The notes below the pieces were generated by a model. That model made no database searches, had not been told where the DNA came from, and saw nothing but the letters and a program-made list of their open reading frames with translations. Positions 35,009-43,032 of a stretch of DNA of 64,000 nucleotides are shown piece by piece. Position numbers and translations under genes: made by a program. Position 1 is the first letter of the stretch. Each line of letters starts with the position of its first letter. Origin of the DNA: Maricaulis sp048269565 (GTDB lineage Bacteria; Pseudomonadota; Alphaproteobacteria; Caulobacterales; Maricaulaceae); contig NZ_JBLXIK010000005.1 of the NCBI RefSeq assembly GCF_048269565.1, positions 1-64,000 of the forward strand, written 5' to 3'.

Positions 35009-35235
35009 NNNNNNNNNNNNNNNNNNNNNNNNNNNNNNNNNNNNNNNNNNNNNNNNNNNNNNNNNNNNNNNNNNNNNNNNNNNNNNNNNNNNNNNNNNNN
35101 NNNNNNNNNNNNNNNNNNNNNNNNNNNNNNNNNNNNNNNNNNNNNNNNNNNNNNNNNNNNNNNNNNNNNNNNNNNNNNNNNNNNNNNNNNNNNNNNNNNN
35201 NNNNNNNNNNNNNNNNNNNNNNNNNNNNNNNNNNN
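35009..35235. other. Assembly gap of 227 N
   Basis: The sequence is unknown here. Repeats on the right side of the gap suggest the assembler failed because of a repeated tract. Any feature called across it would be artefactual. Confidence 0.99.
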
Positions 35236-35337
35236 CCCCCCTGCGCGGGGGTGAACGCCAGTCAGGACCTCGAACGACCGGGCTCCGACCCTGCCATGTC
35301 GAGGTCCCGGCCTTCGCCGGGATGACGTGGGATAATT
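35236..35337. repeat. REP-like intergenic repeat, copy 1 (102 bp, truncated by the gap)
   Basis: Identical over about 102 bp to the copy at 35485-35586. It contains TCCCGGCCTTCGCCGGGA, a perfect 7-bp stem with a short loop, and TCGAACGACCGGGC. Sequences of this kind occur between genes in many alphaproteobacteria. Confidence 0.85.
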
Positions 35338-35369
35338 GTCGGCGGTGGGGGATAAGTGAGCGGCAGCGA

Positions 35370-35396
35370 GGGACTGGCACCTCTGGTGCCTGTCCC
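35370..35396. repeat. Palindrome between the two REP-like copies
   Basis: GGGAC-T-GGCACC, TCT, GGTGCC-T-GTCCC forms an imperfect 12-bp hairpin. It lies in the spacer between the two direct repeats and probably belongs to the same composite element. Confidence 0.65.
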
Positions 35397-35484
35397 GGGG
35401 AGGACTCACTTTTCCCGTGGGACGCGTACCAGAGGGACACGTCCCTCTGCACCGGGATAAGTTGGCTCAATTTTCGTCATCCCG

Positions 35485-35586
35485 CCCCCCTGCGCGGGGG
35501 TGAACGCCAGTCAGGACCTCGAACGACCGGGCTCCGACCCTGCCATGTCGAGGTCCCGGCCTTCGCCGGGATGACGTGGGATAATT
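35485..35586. repeat. REP-like intergenic repeat, copy 2 (102 bp)
   Basis: Second copy of the same sequence, 249 bp after the first. The palindrome TCCCGGCCTTCGCCGGGA recurs, with TCGTCATCCCGCC just before it. Both copies lie between the amidohydrolase and phospholipid genes, in a region with no coding capacity that I trust. Confidence 0.85.
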
Positions 35587-35614
35587 TTCGGATGGTGGGG
35601 ATAGGCGGACGCCC

Positions 35615-36169
35615 CTACCCCGCCAGCGCCCGCACAGCCTGGCGGGTATAGCCTATCAGTGTCACCAGGGTCAGCGCGGCGGCGAGCACGATCACGGTTT
35701 CGGCGACCGGGGCGAGTGCGATCTGGGTGCCGGGCACCCGCGCCAGCGGCATCATCGCCAGGCCCAGCCCCGCAAAGCTGGCGATGATCTTGACGGATTC
35801 CAGGGGCGAGGCTGTCAGCGCCGCCCGTGCAGCCAGGGCCTCACCGAAGGAGGCGACGATATTGCAGCGCGCAACCAGGATGACGGCGGCGCAGGCCGCG
35901 AGCAGGCCGAGATCGCCATGGACCAGAAGACCGGCGACGGCGGCCAGGGTGAGCAACCGGTCGGCGACCAGGTCGAGCATCGCGCCCAGAGCCGAGCTTT
36001 CGCCGAGCCCACGCGCGATCTTGCCATCAACGACATCGAGCAGGCCCGAGCCGAGATAGAGCGCCAGCGCGATCCAGCCCGGACCACTCATCGCCAGCAG
36101 GATGAAAAGCGGCAGGACCAGGCCCATCCGGAACAGGGTGACGGTATTGGAAATCATCGCAGTCTCCAT
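35615..36169 (-). CDS. CDP-alcohol phosphatidyltransferase
   Basis: A 184-residue integral membrane enzyme that transfers a phosphatidyl group from CDP-diacylglycerol to an alcohol. The complete family signature D-x2-D-G-x2-A-R-x8-G-x3-D-x3-D is visible as DVVDGKIARGLGESSALG then AMLDLVAD, near residues 44-68. Five or six membrane segments surround it. The acceptor alcohol (glycerol-3-phosphate, inositol, serine or other) is not given by the motif. It is the third gene of a cassette with plsC- and cdsA-type genes, 22 bp after the former. METAMISN gives the longest start; the inner ATG at 36157 is also possible. Confidence 0.9.
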   Translation of the reverse strand: METAMISNTVTLFRMGLVLPLFILLAMSGPGWIALALYLGSGLLDVVDGKIARGLGESSALGAMLDLVADRLLTLAAVAGLLVHGDLGLLAACAAVILVARCNIVASFGEALAARAALTASPLESVKIIASFAGLGLAMMPLARVPGTQIALAPVAETVIVLAAALTLVTLIGYTRQAVRALAG

Positions 36170-36191
36170 TCGATGCGGCGTCGCGGCGCAC

Positions 36192-36830
36192 TCACAGCCA
36201 GCGCAGCGGCGGCGCATCCTTGCGCAGGGTTTCGATCGTCGTCTTGAGCTGGTCCATGAAAGCGGCCCGGTTGCCCGACCAGGTGAAGGGCGCACCGATA
36301 ATGGCGCTGCAATTGAAGGGCACGAGAATACGCGCGCCGCGCGGCAGCACCCGCCCGGCGCCCTGAAGATAGACCGGGGTGATGGGAGCTTTGGGAAATT
36401 CCTCGGCGAGGCGGGCAATGCCGGCCTTGAAATCCCCCATCTCCTCGGCCTTGCCGCGCGTGCCCTCCGGGAAGATCAGCAATATCTCGCCGCGCGCCAG
36501 CGCCGCCTTGCAGCCCGCCAGGACATCGCTGCGGCCGGCGCCCGTGCGGGTGATGGGCAGAATGCCGACGACGCGCTGGTAGAACCAGCTGGAGAATGGC
36601 GTCTTGAGGAAATGATCGGCCGCCGCGACCGGCCGGATTTCCGCCAGGCTGGCGGAGGGAAACAGGCAGATCAGCAATAGCGTGTCGATATGGCTGTTGT
36701 GATTGGCCGCAATCATCGCCGGCCCCTGGGTCGGCAGATTGCGCGCCCCTCGCACATCAAACCCTATGATCAGCCAGGCAAAGGGCTTCACGAGCAGGAC
36801 CAGAATCAGTCGGCGCACCAGCTGCAGCAT
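36192..36830 (-). CDS. plsC: 1-acyl-sn-glycerol-3-phosphate acyltransferase
   Basis: A 212-residue PlsC-family acyltransferase. The catalytic H-x4-D box is in AANHNSHIDTL and the glycerophosphate-binding motif is FPEGTRGKAEEM. An N-terminal hydrophobic stretch (VRRLILVLLVKPFAWLIIGF) anchors it to the membrane. It would convert lysophosphatidate to phosphatidate, the substrate of the cdsA-type protein encoded just upstream. The gene starts one base after that gene ends, so they are translationally coupled. The organism presumably has a further housekeeping plsC elsewhere; this copy may be specialised. Confidence 0.88.
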   Translation of the reverse strand: MLQLVRRLILVLLVKPFAWLIIGFDVRGARNLPTQGPAMIAANHNSHIDTLLLICLFPSASLAEIRPVAAADHFLKTPFSSWFYQRVVGILPITRTGAGRSDVLAGCKAALARGEILLIFPEGTRGKAEEMGDFKAGIARLAEEFPKAPITPVYLQGAGRVLPRGARILVPFNCSAIIGAPFTWSGNRAAFMDQLKTTIETLRKDAPPLRWL

Positions 36831-37841
36831 CTAGAAGCGCTCCAGGGCGAAGATCGCCAGCATGTGGAAATACCAGGGCGCGGTGAACATCAAACTGTCG
36901 AGCCGGTCGAGGACACCGCCATGGCCCGGCAGGAAGAGGCTGGTATCCTTGACCCCGAGATCGCGCTTGATCGCCGACATGGTGATATCACCGAAAAAGC
37001 CCAGCACCGGCAGGACCGTCCCGATCAGCACGCTCGGCCAGAAGGCCAGCGGCGTGAAGAAGGGCGCCAGCACGACAAACACGATCGCCGTTGTCGCGAA
37101 GCCGCCGATCGCGCCTTCCCAGGTCTTGTTGGGGCTGACGGTGGGGATGATCTTGTGACGGCCGAAGGCCTTGCCCCAAACGTATTGGGCGACATCATTG
37201 AACTGGGTGATGAAGATCAGGAAGAAGACCAGACCGGCTGCGCCCGCCTGCGGCACCTCTGCCGCCGGTGTGCGCATCAGGAAGGCGACATGGCCGAGAT
37301 TGTAGACGCAGACAATCACGCCCCAGTGCATCACCCCGATCGTCGCGAGAAACCCGTCGGTCCGGCCGAGCAAGGTCATCATCACCGCCGTGGCGACGAA
37401 GACATAGATCGGCACGATCACCAGGAAATAGGCGTAATTGTCGATCCAGATCGCCCAATAGCTGATCAGGATCGAGGCATAGACCACCAGCACCACCAGC
37501 CGGTCCTCGCGCCGCGTGGGCGCCAGGGTGAGAAATTCCCGCAGGGCGACGAAACTGACGAAGGCGAAGACAATCGTGAAGGCCTGCCAGCCGGCCAGGA
37601 GGGCACCGCCGATCACGCCGCAGATCAGCCACCAGCTGCGCATGCGCGGACCGAGGTCGCTCCATCGGCCCTGCTGCAGGCGCGGCAGGATGATCGCGGC
37701 CAGACTGCCGGCGAGCAAAAGCGCCAACAGCCCGGCAAAGCCGGCGCCGAGCGGGACAGGAAGCGGGGCGAACGGGTTCAAGCCCCGCCGCCAGCGATGC
37801 GGCGGGCAGGTGCGGACCTGCCTGCGAGTTTCAATCTGCAC
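36831..37841 (-). CDS. cdsA: Phosphatidate cytidylyltransferase (CdsA family)
   Basis: A 336-residue multi-spanning enzyme that makes CDP-diacylglycerol from CTP and phosphatidate. It carries KTWEGAIGG and the C-terminal signature GDITMSAIKRDLGVKDTS with LPGHGGVLDRLDS, both near the end. About eight membrane segments are visible. The order cdsA-like, plsC, CDP-alcohol transferase matches specialised phospholipid cassettes such as E. coli ynbAB rather than the classical cdsA location beside uppS and rseP, so it may be a second, dedicated enzyme. A GTG start is used. Confidence 0.88.
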   Translation of the reverse strand: MQIETRRQVRTCPPHRWRRGLNPFAPLPVPLGAGFAGLLALLLAGSLAAIILPRLQQGRWSDLGPRMRSWWLICGVIGGALLAGWQAFTIVFAFVSFVALREFLTLAPTRREDRLVVLVVYASILISYWAIWIDNYAYFLVIVPIYVFVATAVMMTLLGRTDGFLATIGVMHWGVIVCVYNLGHVAFLMRTPAAEVPQAGAAGLVFFLIFITQFNDVAQYVWGKAFGRHKIIPTVSPNKTWEGAIGGFATTAIVFVVLAPFFTPLAFWPSVLIGTVLPVLGFFGDITMSAIKRDLGVKDTSLFLPGHGGVLDRLDSLMFTAPWYFHMLAIFALERF

Positions 37842-37936
37842 GCCAAGACCGGTTTCCCCATTGCCATTGCAACCCTAGCGGTGAATCGGCTTCACGCAAT
37901 AGCGATCAGGACGGCACGGATCGATACGGGGCGCCG

Positions 37937-38521
37937 CTACTCCGGACAGCGCACCAGCGTCCAGGCGTCCTTGCGGCCGCCATCGGCCCAGTGGACCAGA
38001 TTGCCATCGATCACCGCGAGATTGTAGTCGATCGGTTGCTCATCGCCCTCGACGCTGCACAGGCCGGTGACACGCCATTGTGACGGGCCGGTCTCGGTGA
38101 CGCTGTCGAACTCGCAATGGGCCTCATGCTGGTCATAGCCGTCGGCGCGCAGGATCATCGGCGGTTGCTCGTATTCCTGTCCGACGGCGCATTGCGCCAG
38201 ATCGACGCCCCAGGTGCCGACATAGGCAGGCGCGGCGACCGACGCAGATGGAGCAGGCCCCTTGCCAGGCACGGCCGCGGCAGGCTCGGTGGCAGCGGGC
38301 TCGGCCGGGTCGGGCTCAGTGGCAGCTGACGGCTCGCTCGCCATCTGGCTGTCCACTTCGGTGGCCGGTGCGGCCATCTCGGCCGGTGCGGCCATCTCGG
38401 CCGGTGCGGCGGCGTCCGGGGCCGCAGGGGCCTCCTCGCCGCCACAGGACACGAGCAATGCGGATGCGAGCAAAAGCGAGCCCGCAGGCAGACAGTTTGC
38501 GAAGCGGTCAGAACTGGACAT
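37937..38521 (-). CDS. Putative lipoprotein with an Ala/Pro-rich linker
   Basis: A 194-residue lipoprotein with lipobox LLVSC near residue 24. A low-complexity Ala/Pro/Glu linker of about 65 residues includes tandem AEMAAP units. The C-terminal domain (YVGTWGVDLAQC to WTLVRCPE) has four cysteines and a lipocalin/DUF-like beta-barrel look, with the phrase VGTWGVDLAQCAVGQEYEQP. No function is recognised. GGGGGA precedes the chosen ATG at good spacing; a start 12 bp upstream is also in frame. Confidence 0.75.
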   Translation of the reverse strand: MSSSDRFANCLPAGSLLLASALLVSCGGEEAPAAPDAAAPAEMAAPAEMAAPATEVDSQMASEPSAATEPDPAEPAATEPAAAVPGKGPAPSASVAAPAYVGTWGVDLAQCAVGQEYEQPPMILRADGYDQHEAHCEFDSVTETGPSQWRVTGLCSVEGDEQPIDYNLAVIDGNLVHWADGGRKDAWTLVRCPE

Positions 38522-38695
38522 GATTTCCCCCATTGGCCTGAAAAACCTGAATATTCCGGCCAGCTTGGGCGAGACCGGCGGTTTGTACAAGTGGGCAGGA
38601 GGCTGCGGCAGAAAATCGCAGCTCAAGCAGCAATAATGATGTTTCATATATCATCATTAATGCGTATGCTCGAATCGCAAACGGAAAACGCGATC

Positions 38696-38980
38696 ATGAT
38701 CACCTCGGCCCAGATGCGCGCGGCGCGCGCCCTGCTCGGAATCGACCAGAAGACACTGGCGGCCAGGGCCGGCGTCTCGGTCCCGACGATCCAGCGGATG
38801 GAAGCCAGCGATGGCAATGTGCGCGGCGTGGTCGGATCGCTGGTGCGTGTGGTCGAGGCGCTTGAAGGCCTCGGCGTCGAGTTGATCGGCGATCATGCGC
38901 CCAGCCAGGGGACAGGGCGCGGCGTGCGCCTGAAGGCACCGCCCGATGCGGCGACCGATGAGATCTCAACAGCAGACTGA
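38696..38980 (+). CDS. Small XRE-type (helix-turn-helix) transcriptional regulator
   Basis: A 94-residue DNA-binding protein. The Cro/C1-type helix-turn-helix is QMRAARALLGIDQKTLAARA followed by GVSVPTIQRMEASDG. It matches a widespread small alphaproteobacterial family whose members begin MITxAQxRAARALL and end GVRLK. The residues after about 70 are Pro/Ala-rich. Longer starts at 38636 and 38666 are possible, but the family N-terminus favours 38696. No clear Shine-Dalgarno precedes it. Its target is unknown; it could control the SulP gene 68 bp downstream. Confidence 0.78.
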   Translation: MITSAQMRAARALLGIDQKTLAARAGVSVPTIQRMEASDGNVRGVVGSLVRVVEALEGLGVELIGDHAPSQGTGRGVRLKAPPDAATDEISTAD

Positions 38981-39047
38981 ATTTTCTTTCGCGACGGCGA
39001 CCGCCGACTGATGCCGACGATCCCGCCCCTCTTGAAGGCAGGTGGAC

Positions 39048-40787
39048 ATGACCCAGACGACCCAGAAGCAGACCCGCAAAGCCGCAAGTCAGGAACCGCC
39101 TGTCCTCGGCGAACTCTTCCTGCCCAAGCTGATCACCGTGCTGCGCGAGGGCTATACCCTGGCGCATTTGCGCAGCGATGCCGTCGCCGGTCTCACGGTG
39201 GCGATTGTCGCCCTGCCGCTGTCGATGGCAATCGCGATTGCCGCCGGCGCCTCGCCGGCCCAGGGCATCATCACGGCAATCATCGGCGGTTTCTTCGTTT
39301 CCCTGCTCGGCGGCAGCCGGTTCCAGATCGGTGGTCCGGCCGGGGCCTTCATCGTGCTGATGGCAACAACAGCCCAGACCTTCGGCATGGACGGGCTGAT
39401 CCTGGCGACGCTGATGTCGGGCGCCATCCTGATGGCGATCGGCTTCTTCAAGCTCGGCACCTATATCAAATTTATCCCCTACCCGGTCACGGTCGGTTTC
39501 ACCGCCGGCATCGCGGTGATCATTTTCGCCAGCCAGGTCAAGGAATTGCTCGGCCTGCAACTCGCCGTGCCCGAACCGGGCCCGCTGCTGGAAAAACTGC
39601 CGGTGCTCTGGCAGGCCCTGCCGACGACCGATGCACTGACCATAGCGGTCTCGGCGGCGACGGTGCTGGTGATCATCGGCATCCGTCATGTCAGACCACA
39701 CTGGCCGGGCATGCTGATCGCTGTCGCGCTCGCCGCCGGCGCCACCGCCGCCTTCTCGCTGCCGCTGGAGACCATCGGCTCGCGCTTTGGCGGTATTCCG
39801 TCCAGCCTGCCCTGGCCTTCCCTGCCCGATATCTCCGGCCCGCGCCTGATGGCGCTTTTGCCGAGCGCCTTCGCCTTTGCGCTGCTGGGTTCGATTGAAT
39901 CCCTGCTCTCGGCTGTGGTCGCCGATGGCATGACCGGGCGGCATCACCGCTCCAATAGCGAGCTCGTCGCCCAGGGCGTCGCCAATATCGGCTCGTCCCT
40001 GTTTGGCGGCATCTGCGTGACCGGCACGATTGCGCGCACCGCGACCAATGTCCGCGCCGGGGCCCACGGCCCCGTCGCCGGCATGATGCATGCCGGCTTT
40101 CTGCTGCTCTTCATCCTGATTGCGGCCCCGCTGGCCAGCTTCATCCCGCTCGCCTGCCTGGCCGGGGTGCTGGCCCTGGTGGCGTGGAACATGGTCGAGA
40201 AACACGCTTTCATGATCCTGCTGCGCGCCTCGCGCGCCGATGCGGTGATCCTGCTGGCAACCTTCGGCCTGACGATTTTCCGCGATCTGACGGAAGCCAT
40301 CATCGTCGGCTTCGCCATCGGCTCGGTCGTCTTCATCCACCGCATGTCGCAGACCACCGCAATCGAGAGCCTGACGCCCTTTGTCGACGAGGACCGGCCC
40401 GACCGTGTCACCGCGCCGGCCGACGCCAAGGCCGGGCCGACCGAGCAGGATGCCGACATCCTGGTCTACCGCATCAGCGGTGCCTTCTTCTTCGGCGCCG
40501 CCGCCTCGATCGGCTCGGTGCTGGAGCGAATCGCCGACACCCATCGCGTCCTGATCATCGATTTTGCCGCCGTGCCCTTCGTCGACTCCACTGCGGCGAA
40601 CATGATCCTCGGCCTGGCGCAACGGGCCCGGCAACGCGGCCTGCCGGTGATCATATCGGGCGCCTCGACAGTCGTGCAGCAAAAGCTGACGGCGCTGGAG
40701 ATTACCGCGCCGCTGGCGAGCTATGAGCCGGCGCTGGAACCGGCGATGGCCGCGGCGCGCAGCTGGATCGACGGGCATCATGAATAA
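39048..40787 (+). CDS. SulP-family anion transporter with STAS domain
   Basis: A 579-residue SLC26/SulP transporter. The membrane domain (about residues 45-420) contains the family signature IGGPAGAFIVLMATTAQTFG and the substrate region FALLGSIESLLSAVVADGMTG. A STAS domain occupies the C-terminal 110 residues (LIIDFAAVPFVDSTAANMI). Members carry sulfate, bicarbonate or dicarboxylates; the anion cannot be told from sequence here. ATG at 39048 is chosen, six bases after an in-frame GTG. It overlaps the DUF983 gene by 8 bp. Confidence 0.9.
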   Translation: MTQTTQKQTRKAASQEPPVLGELFLPKLITVLREGYTLAHLRSDAVAGLTVAIVALPLSMAIAIAAGASPAQGIITAIIGGFFVSLLGGSRFQIGGPAGAFIVLMATTAQTFGMDGLILATLMSGAILMAIGFFKLGTYIKFIPYPVTVGFTAGIAVIIFASQVKELLGLQLAVPEPGPLLEKLPVLWQALPTTDALTIAVSAATVLVIIGIRHVRPHWPGMLIAVALAAGATAAFSLPLETIGSRFGGIPSSLPWPSLPDISGPRLMALLPSAFAFALLGSIESLLSAVVADGMTGRHHRSNSELVAQGVANIGSSLFGGICVTGTIARTATNVRAGAHGPVAGMMHAGFLLLFILIAAPLASFIPLACLAGVLALVAWNMVEKHAFMILLRASRADAVILLATFGLTIFRDLTEAIIVGFAIGSVVFIHRMSQTTAIESLTPFVDEDRPDRVTAPADAKAGPTEQDADILVYRISGAFFFGAAASIGSVLERIADTHRVLIIDFAAVPFVDSTAANMILGLAQRARQRGLPVIISGASTVVQQKLTALEITAPLASYEPALEPAMAAARSWIDGHHE

Positions 40788-41118
40788 GCTCCTGCCGGTC
40801 TGGCGCGCCTTCAACCTGCGCTGTCCGGCCTGCGGCAAGGGCAAGCTCTATGCGCGCTATCTCAAACCGGTCGAGGTGTGTGAGGTCTGCGGCGAACCGA
40901 TCGGGCTGATCCGCGCCGAGGATGGTCCCGCCGCCTGGACGATTCTCGGCCTCGGGCCGTTTCTGGTGCCGATTGCCTTCATGGTCTCGATGAGCGGGGC
41001 ACCGATCTGGCTGACCCTGCCGCTGATGCTGCTCGGCGCCATCGGCATCGTATTGCTGGCGCTGCCGCGGGTGAAAGGCGTCTTCATCGCGGTGTTGTGG
41101 AATATGGGCCGGCGCTGA
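40780..41118 (+). CDS. DUF983 family small membrane protein
   Basis: A 112-residue protein with an N-terminal zinc-finger-like part (RCPACGKGKLYARYLKPVEVCEVCG) and two membrane segments (ILGLGPFLVPIAFMVSM, LPLMLLGAIGIVLLALP). This Cys-x2-C pair plus two-helix layout is that of the DUF983 family of alphaproteobacteria, of unknown function. It starts inside the end of the SulP gene (8-bp overlap), so the two are probably translated together. Confidence 0.85.
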   Translation: MNKLLPVWRAFNLRCPACGKGKLYARYLKPVEVCEVCGEPIGLIRAEDGPAAWTILGLGPFLVPIAFMVSMSGAPIWLTLPLMLLGAIGIVLLALPRVKGVFIAVLWNMGRR

Positions 41119-41136
41119 GCCGCGTGAAAATCCGGC

Positions 41137-41174
41137 TTGACGGCGGATATTATTTCTATAATCGTTGAATTATG
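41137..41174 (+). promoter_or_regulatory. ars promoter and ArsR-like operator
   Basis: TTGACG (41137-41142) and TATAAT (41157-41162) are promoter-like, with a short 14-bp spacer. ATAAT-N6-ATTAT (41158-41173) is a perfect inverted repeat that covers the -10 and the arsR start codon, and ATTAT-N4-ATAAT (41149-41162) overlaps it. Such AT-rich palindromes are typical ArsR/SmtB operators. Transcription from this -10 would begin only a few bases before the ATG, so arsR may be leaderless. Confidence 0.65.
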
Positions 41175-41534
41175 GAAACATCACTCGCAGTCCTTCGTCT
41201 CTCCGCCCTGGCCCAGGCCAACCGCCTGTCGGTCTTCCGCCTGCTGGTTCGGGCCGGCAAGACCGGCCTTGCCGCCGGCGAGATCGCGCGCCAGCTCGAC
41301 ATCGCCCCCAATACGCTCTCGGCGCAGCTGACCGTGCTGGCCAATGCCGGCCTGGTCGACAGCCGCCGCGAGGGCCGCTCGATCATCTATACCGCCGCCT
41401 TCGAACAGATGGGCGATCTGCTCGTCTATCTGGTCGAGGATTGCTGCCAGGGCGATGCCGGCGTCTGCACGCCGGTGATGGACGCAGCCCAGCGCATCGC
41501 CTGCACCCCCTCATCCAAAGGAGCCTGCTCATGA
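41172..41534 (+). CDS. arsR: ArsR-family metalloregulator
   Basis: A 120-residue winged-helix repressor. The recognition helix region is LDIAPNTLSAQLTVLANAGLV, followed by the wing SRREGRSIIY. Cysteines at 91, 92 and 99 (DCCQGDAGVC) form a C-terminal As(III) site like that of the Acidithiobacillus-type ArsR, rather than the helix-3 site of R773. It begins the ars operon and should repress it; release by arsenite is the expected control. The stop overlaps the next gene's ATG by 4 bp. Confidence 0.92.
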   Translation: METSLAVLRLSALAQANRLSVFRLLVRAGKTGLAAGEIARQLDIAPNTLSAQLTVLANAGLVDSRREGRSIIYTAAFEQMGDLLVYLVEDCCQGDAGVCTPVMDAAQRIACTPSSKGACS

Positions 41535-42004
41535 AACGCCTGCACATCCACGTCGCCGTCGACGATCTGCCCGGCTCGATCAAATTCTACTCGACCCTGT
41601 TTGCCAGCGAACCGAGCGTCGAAAAATCCGACTACGCCAAATGGATGCTCGAGGATCCACGCGTCAATTTCGCCATCAGCGCCCGCGGCGCCAAGACCGG
41701 GATCGAACATCTCGGCATCCAGGCCGAAGACGGCGCGGAACTGGCCGAGGTCTATCAACGCCTCGCCAGCGCCGACGCCGCCGTGCTTGAAGAGGGCGAA
41801 ACGACCTGCTGCTACGCCAAGTCCGAAAAGAGCTGGGTCAATGATCCCAGCGGCATCGCCTGGGAGGTGTTTCACACCACCGGCGAAGCGGTCACCTATG
41901 GCGGCGCCGCTGCCGGCGCCGATTTGCCGCCCTCCGCCCGGGCCGGCAGCGAAGCGCAAGCCTGCTGCACCCCGACGGTCAAGCGCGACGGCGCCTGCTG
42001 CTGA
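41531..42004 (+). CDS. arsI: ArsI/CadI-family glyoxalase-fold protein
   Basis: A 157-residue VOC-fold protein. It has the iron ligands expected of ArsI, His5, His60 and Glu112, and a vicinal cysteine pair Cys93-Cys94 (TTCCYAKSEKSW) that in ArsI binds trivalent organoarsenical. ArsI is a dioxygenase that cleaves the carbon-arsenic bond of methylarsenite. The close relative CadI is named for cadmium induction. The C-terminal tail ends with further Cys pairs (QACCTPTVKRDGACC). It is located in the ars operon, between arsR and acr3, which supports a role in arsenic handling. Confidence 0.82.
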   Translation: MKRLHIHVAVDDLPGSIKFYSTLFASEPSVEKSDYAKWMLEDPRVNFAISARGAKTGIEHLGIQAEDGAELAEVYQRLASADAAVLEEGETTCCYAKSEKSWVNDPSGIAWEVFHTTGEAVTYGGAAAGADLPPSARAGSEAQACCTPTVKRDGACC

Positions 42005-43032
42005 TGGGCACGTTCGAACGCTATCTCTCCGGCTGGGTTGCGCTTGCAATCATCGTCGGGATCGCCCTCGGCCAGCTGGCGCCCGACCTTCTGGGCGCCC
42101 TGGCCGCGCTCGAAATCGCGCACGTCAACCTGCCGGTTGCGCTGCTGATCTGGGCCATGGTCTGGCCGATGATGATCGGGATTGATCTGGCCAGTGTGAA
42201 AGAAGTCGGCAAACAACCCAAGGGCCTGATCATCACCCTGGTGGTCAACTGGCTGATCAAGCCCTTCACCATGGCCGCCCTCGGCGTCCTGTTTTTCAAA
42301 CACGTCTTCGCCGGACTGATCCCCCCCGCCGATGCGCAGGGCTATCTCGCCGGCCTGATCCTGCTCGGCGCCGCACCCTGCACCGCCATGGTGTTTGTCT
42401 GGTCACAGCTGACGCGCGGCGATGCCGCCTACACACTGGTCCAGGTCAGCGTCAATGACACCATCATGGTCTTCGCCTTCGCGCCGATCGTGGCGCTGCT
42501 GCTCGGCGTGACCGATATTGCCGTGCCGTGGGAGACCCTGCTGATCTCGGTCGGGCTCTATGTCGTCATTCCGCTGATCGCCGGAATGCTCACCCGGCGC
42601 ATCCTGATCCGCCGCGGCGGCGAAGCGGCGATCACCGCCTTCACCGACCGCATCAAACCGGTCTCGATGATCGCGCTGCTGGCCACCGTGGTTCTGCTGT
42701 TCGGCTTTCAGGGTCAGGTCATCCTGGCACGGCCGCTGATCATCGCCCTGATCGCGGTGCCGATCATCCTGCAATCCTACGCCATCTTCGCGCTCGCCTA
42801 TGGCGCCGCCTGGGCCTGGAAACTGCCGCATGCGGTCGCCGCGCCCTGCGCCATGATCTCGACCTCGAATTTCTTCGAGCTCGCGGTCGCCGTCTCGATC
42901 AGCCTGTTCGGATTGAATTCCGGCGCGGCGCTGGCGACCGTGGTCGGCGTGCTGGTCGAGGTGCCGGTGATGCTCTCCCTGGTCGCGATCGCCAATGCGA
43001 CGCGCGCCCGCTTCCCCGGGGCCAATCCATGA
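42004..43032 (+). CDS. acr3: Arsenite efflux transporter, ACR3 family
   Basis: A 342-residue membrane protein with ten predicted segments. The conserved functional motif LLGAAPCTAMVFVWSQLTRGD contains the Cys required for arsenite transport in Acr3 proteins. Other family features are WPMMIGIDLASVKEVG and STSNFFELAVAVSISLFG. It exports As(III) using the proton gradient and works with ArsC. Start and end overlap neighbouring genes by 1 and 4 bp, giving a tightly coupled operon. Confidence 0.94.
   Translation: MGTFERYLSGWVALAIIVGIALGQLAPDLLGALAALEIAHVNLPVALLIWAMVWPMMIGIDLASVKEVGKQPKGLIITLVVNWLIKPFTMAALGVLFFKHVFAGLIPPADAQGYLAGLILLGAAPCTAMVFVWSQLTRGDAAYTLVQVSVNDTIMVFAFAPIVALLLGVTDIAVPWETLLISVGLYVVIPLIAGMLTRRILIRRGGEAAITAFTDRIKPVSMIALLATVVLLFGFQGQVILARPLIIALIAVPIILQSYAIFALAYGAAWAWKLPHAVAAPCAMISTSNFFELAVAVSISLFGLNSGAALATVVGVLVEVPVMLSLVAIANATRARFPGANP

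Noticed and set aside
30826..35409. A very long minus-strand open frame across the gap (about 1500 residues)
   Set aside because: It runs through the run of N, which is read as open, and overlaps the antiporter and amidohydrolase genes in other frames. Composition shows a shadow frame.
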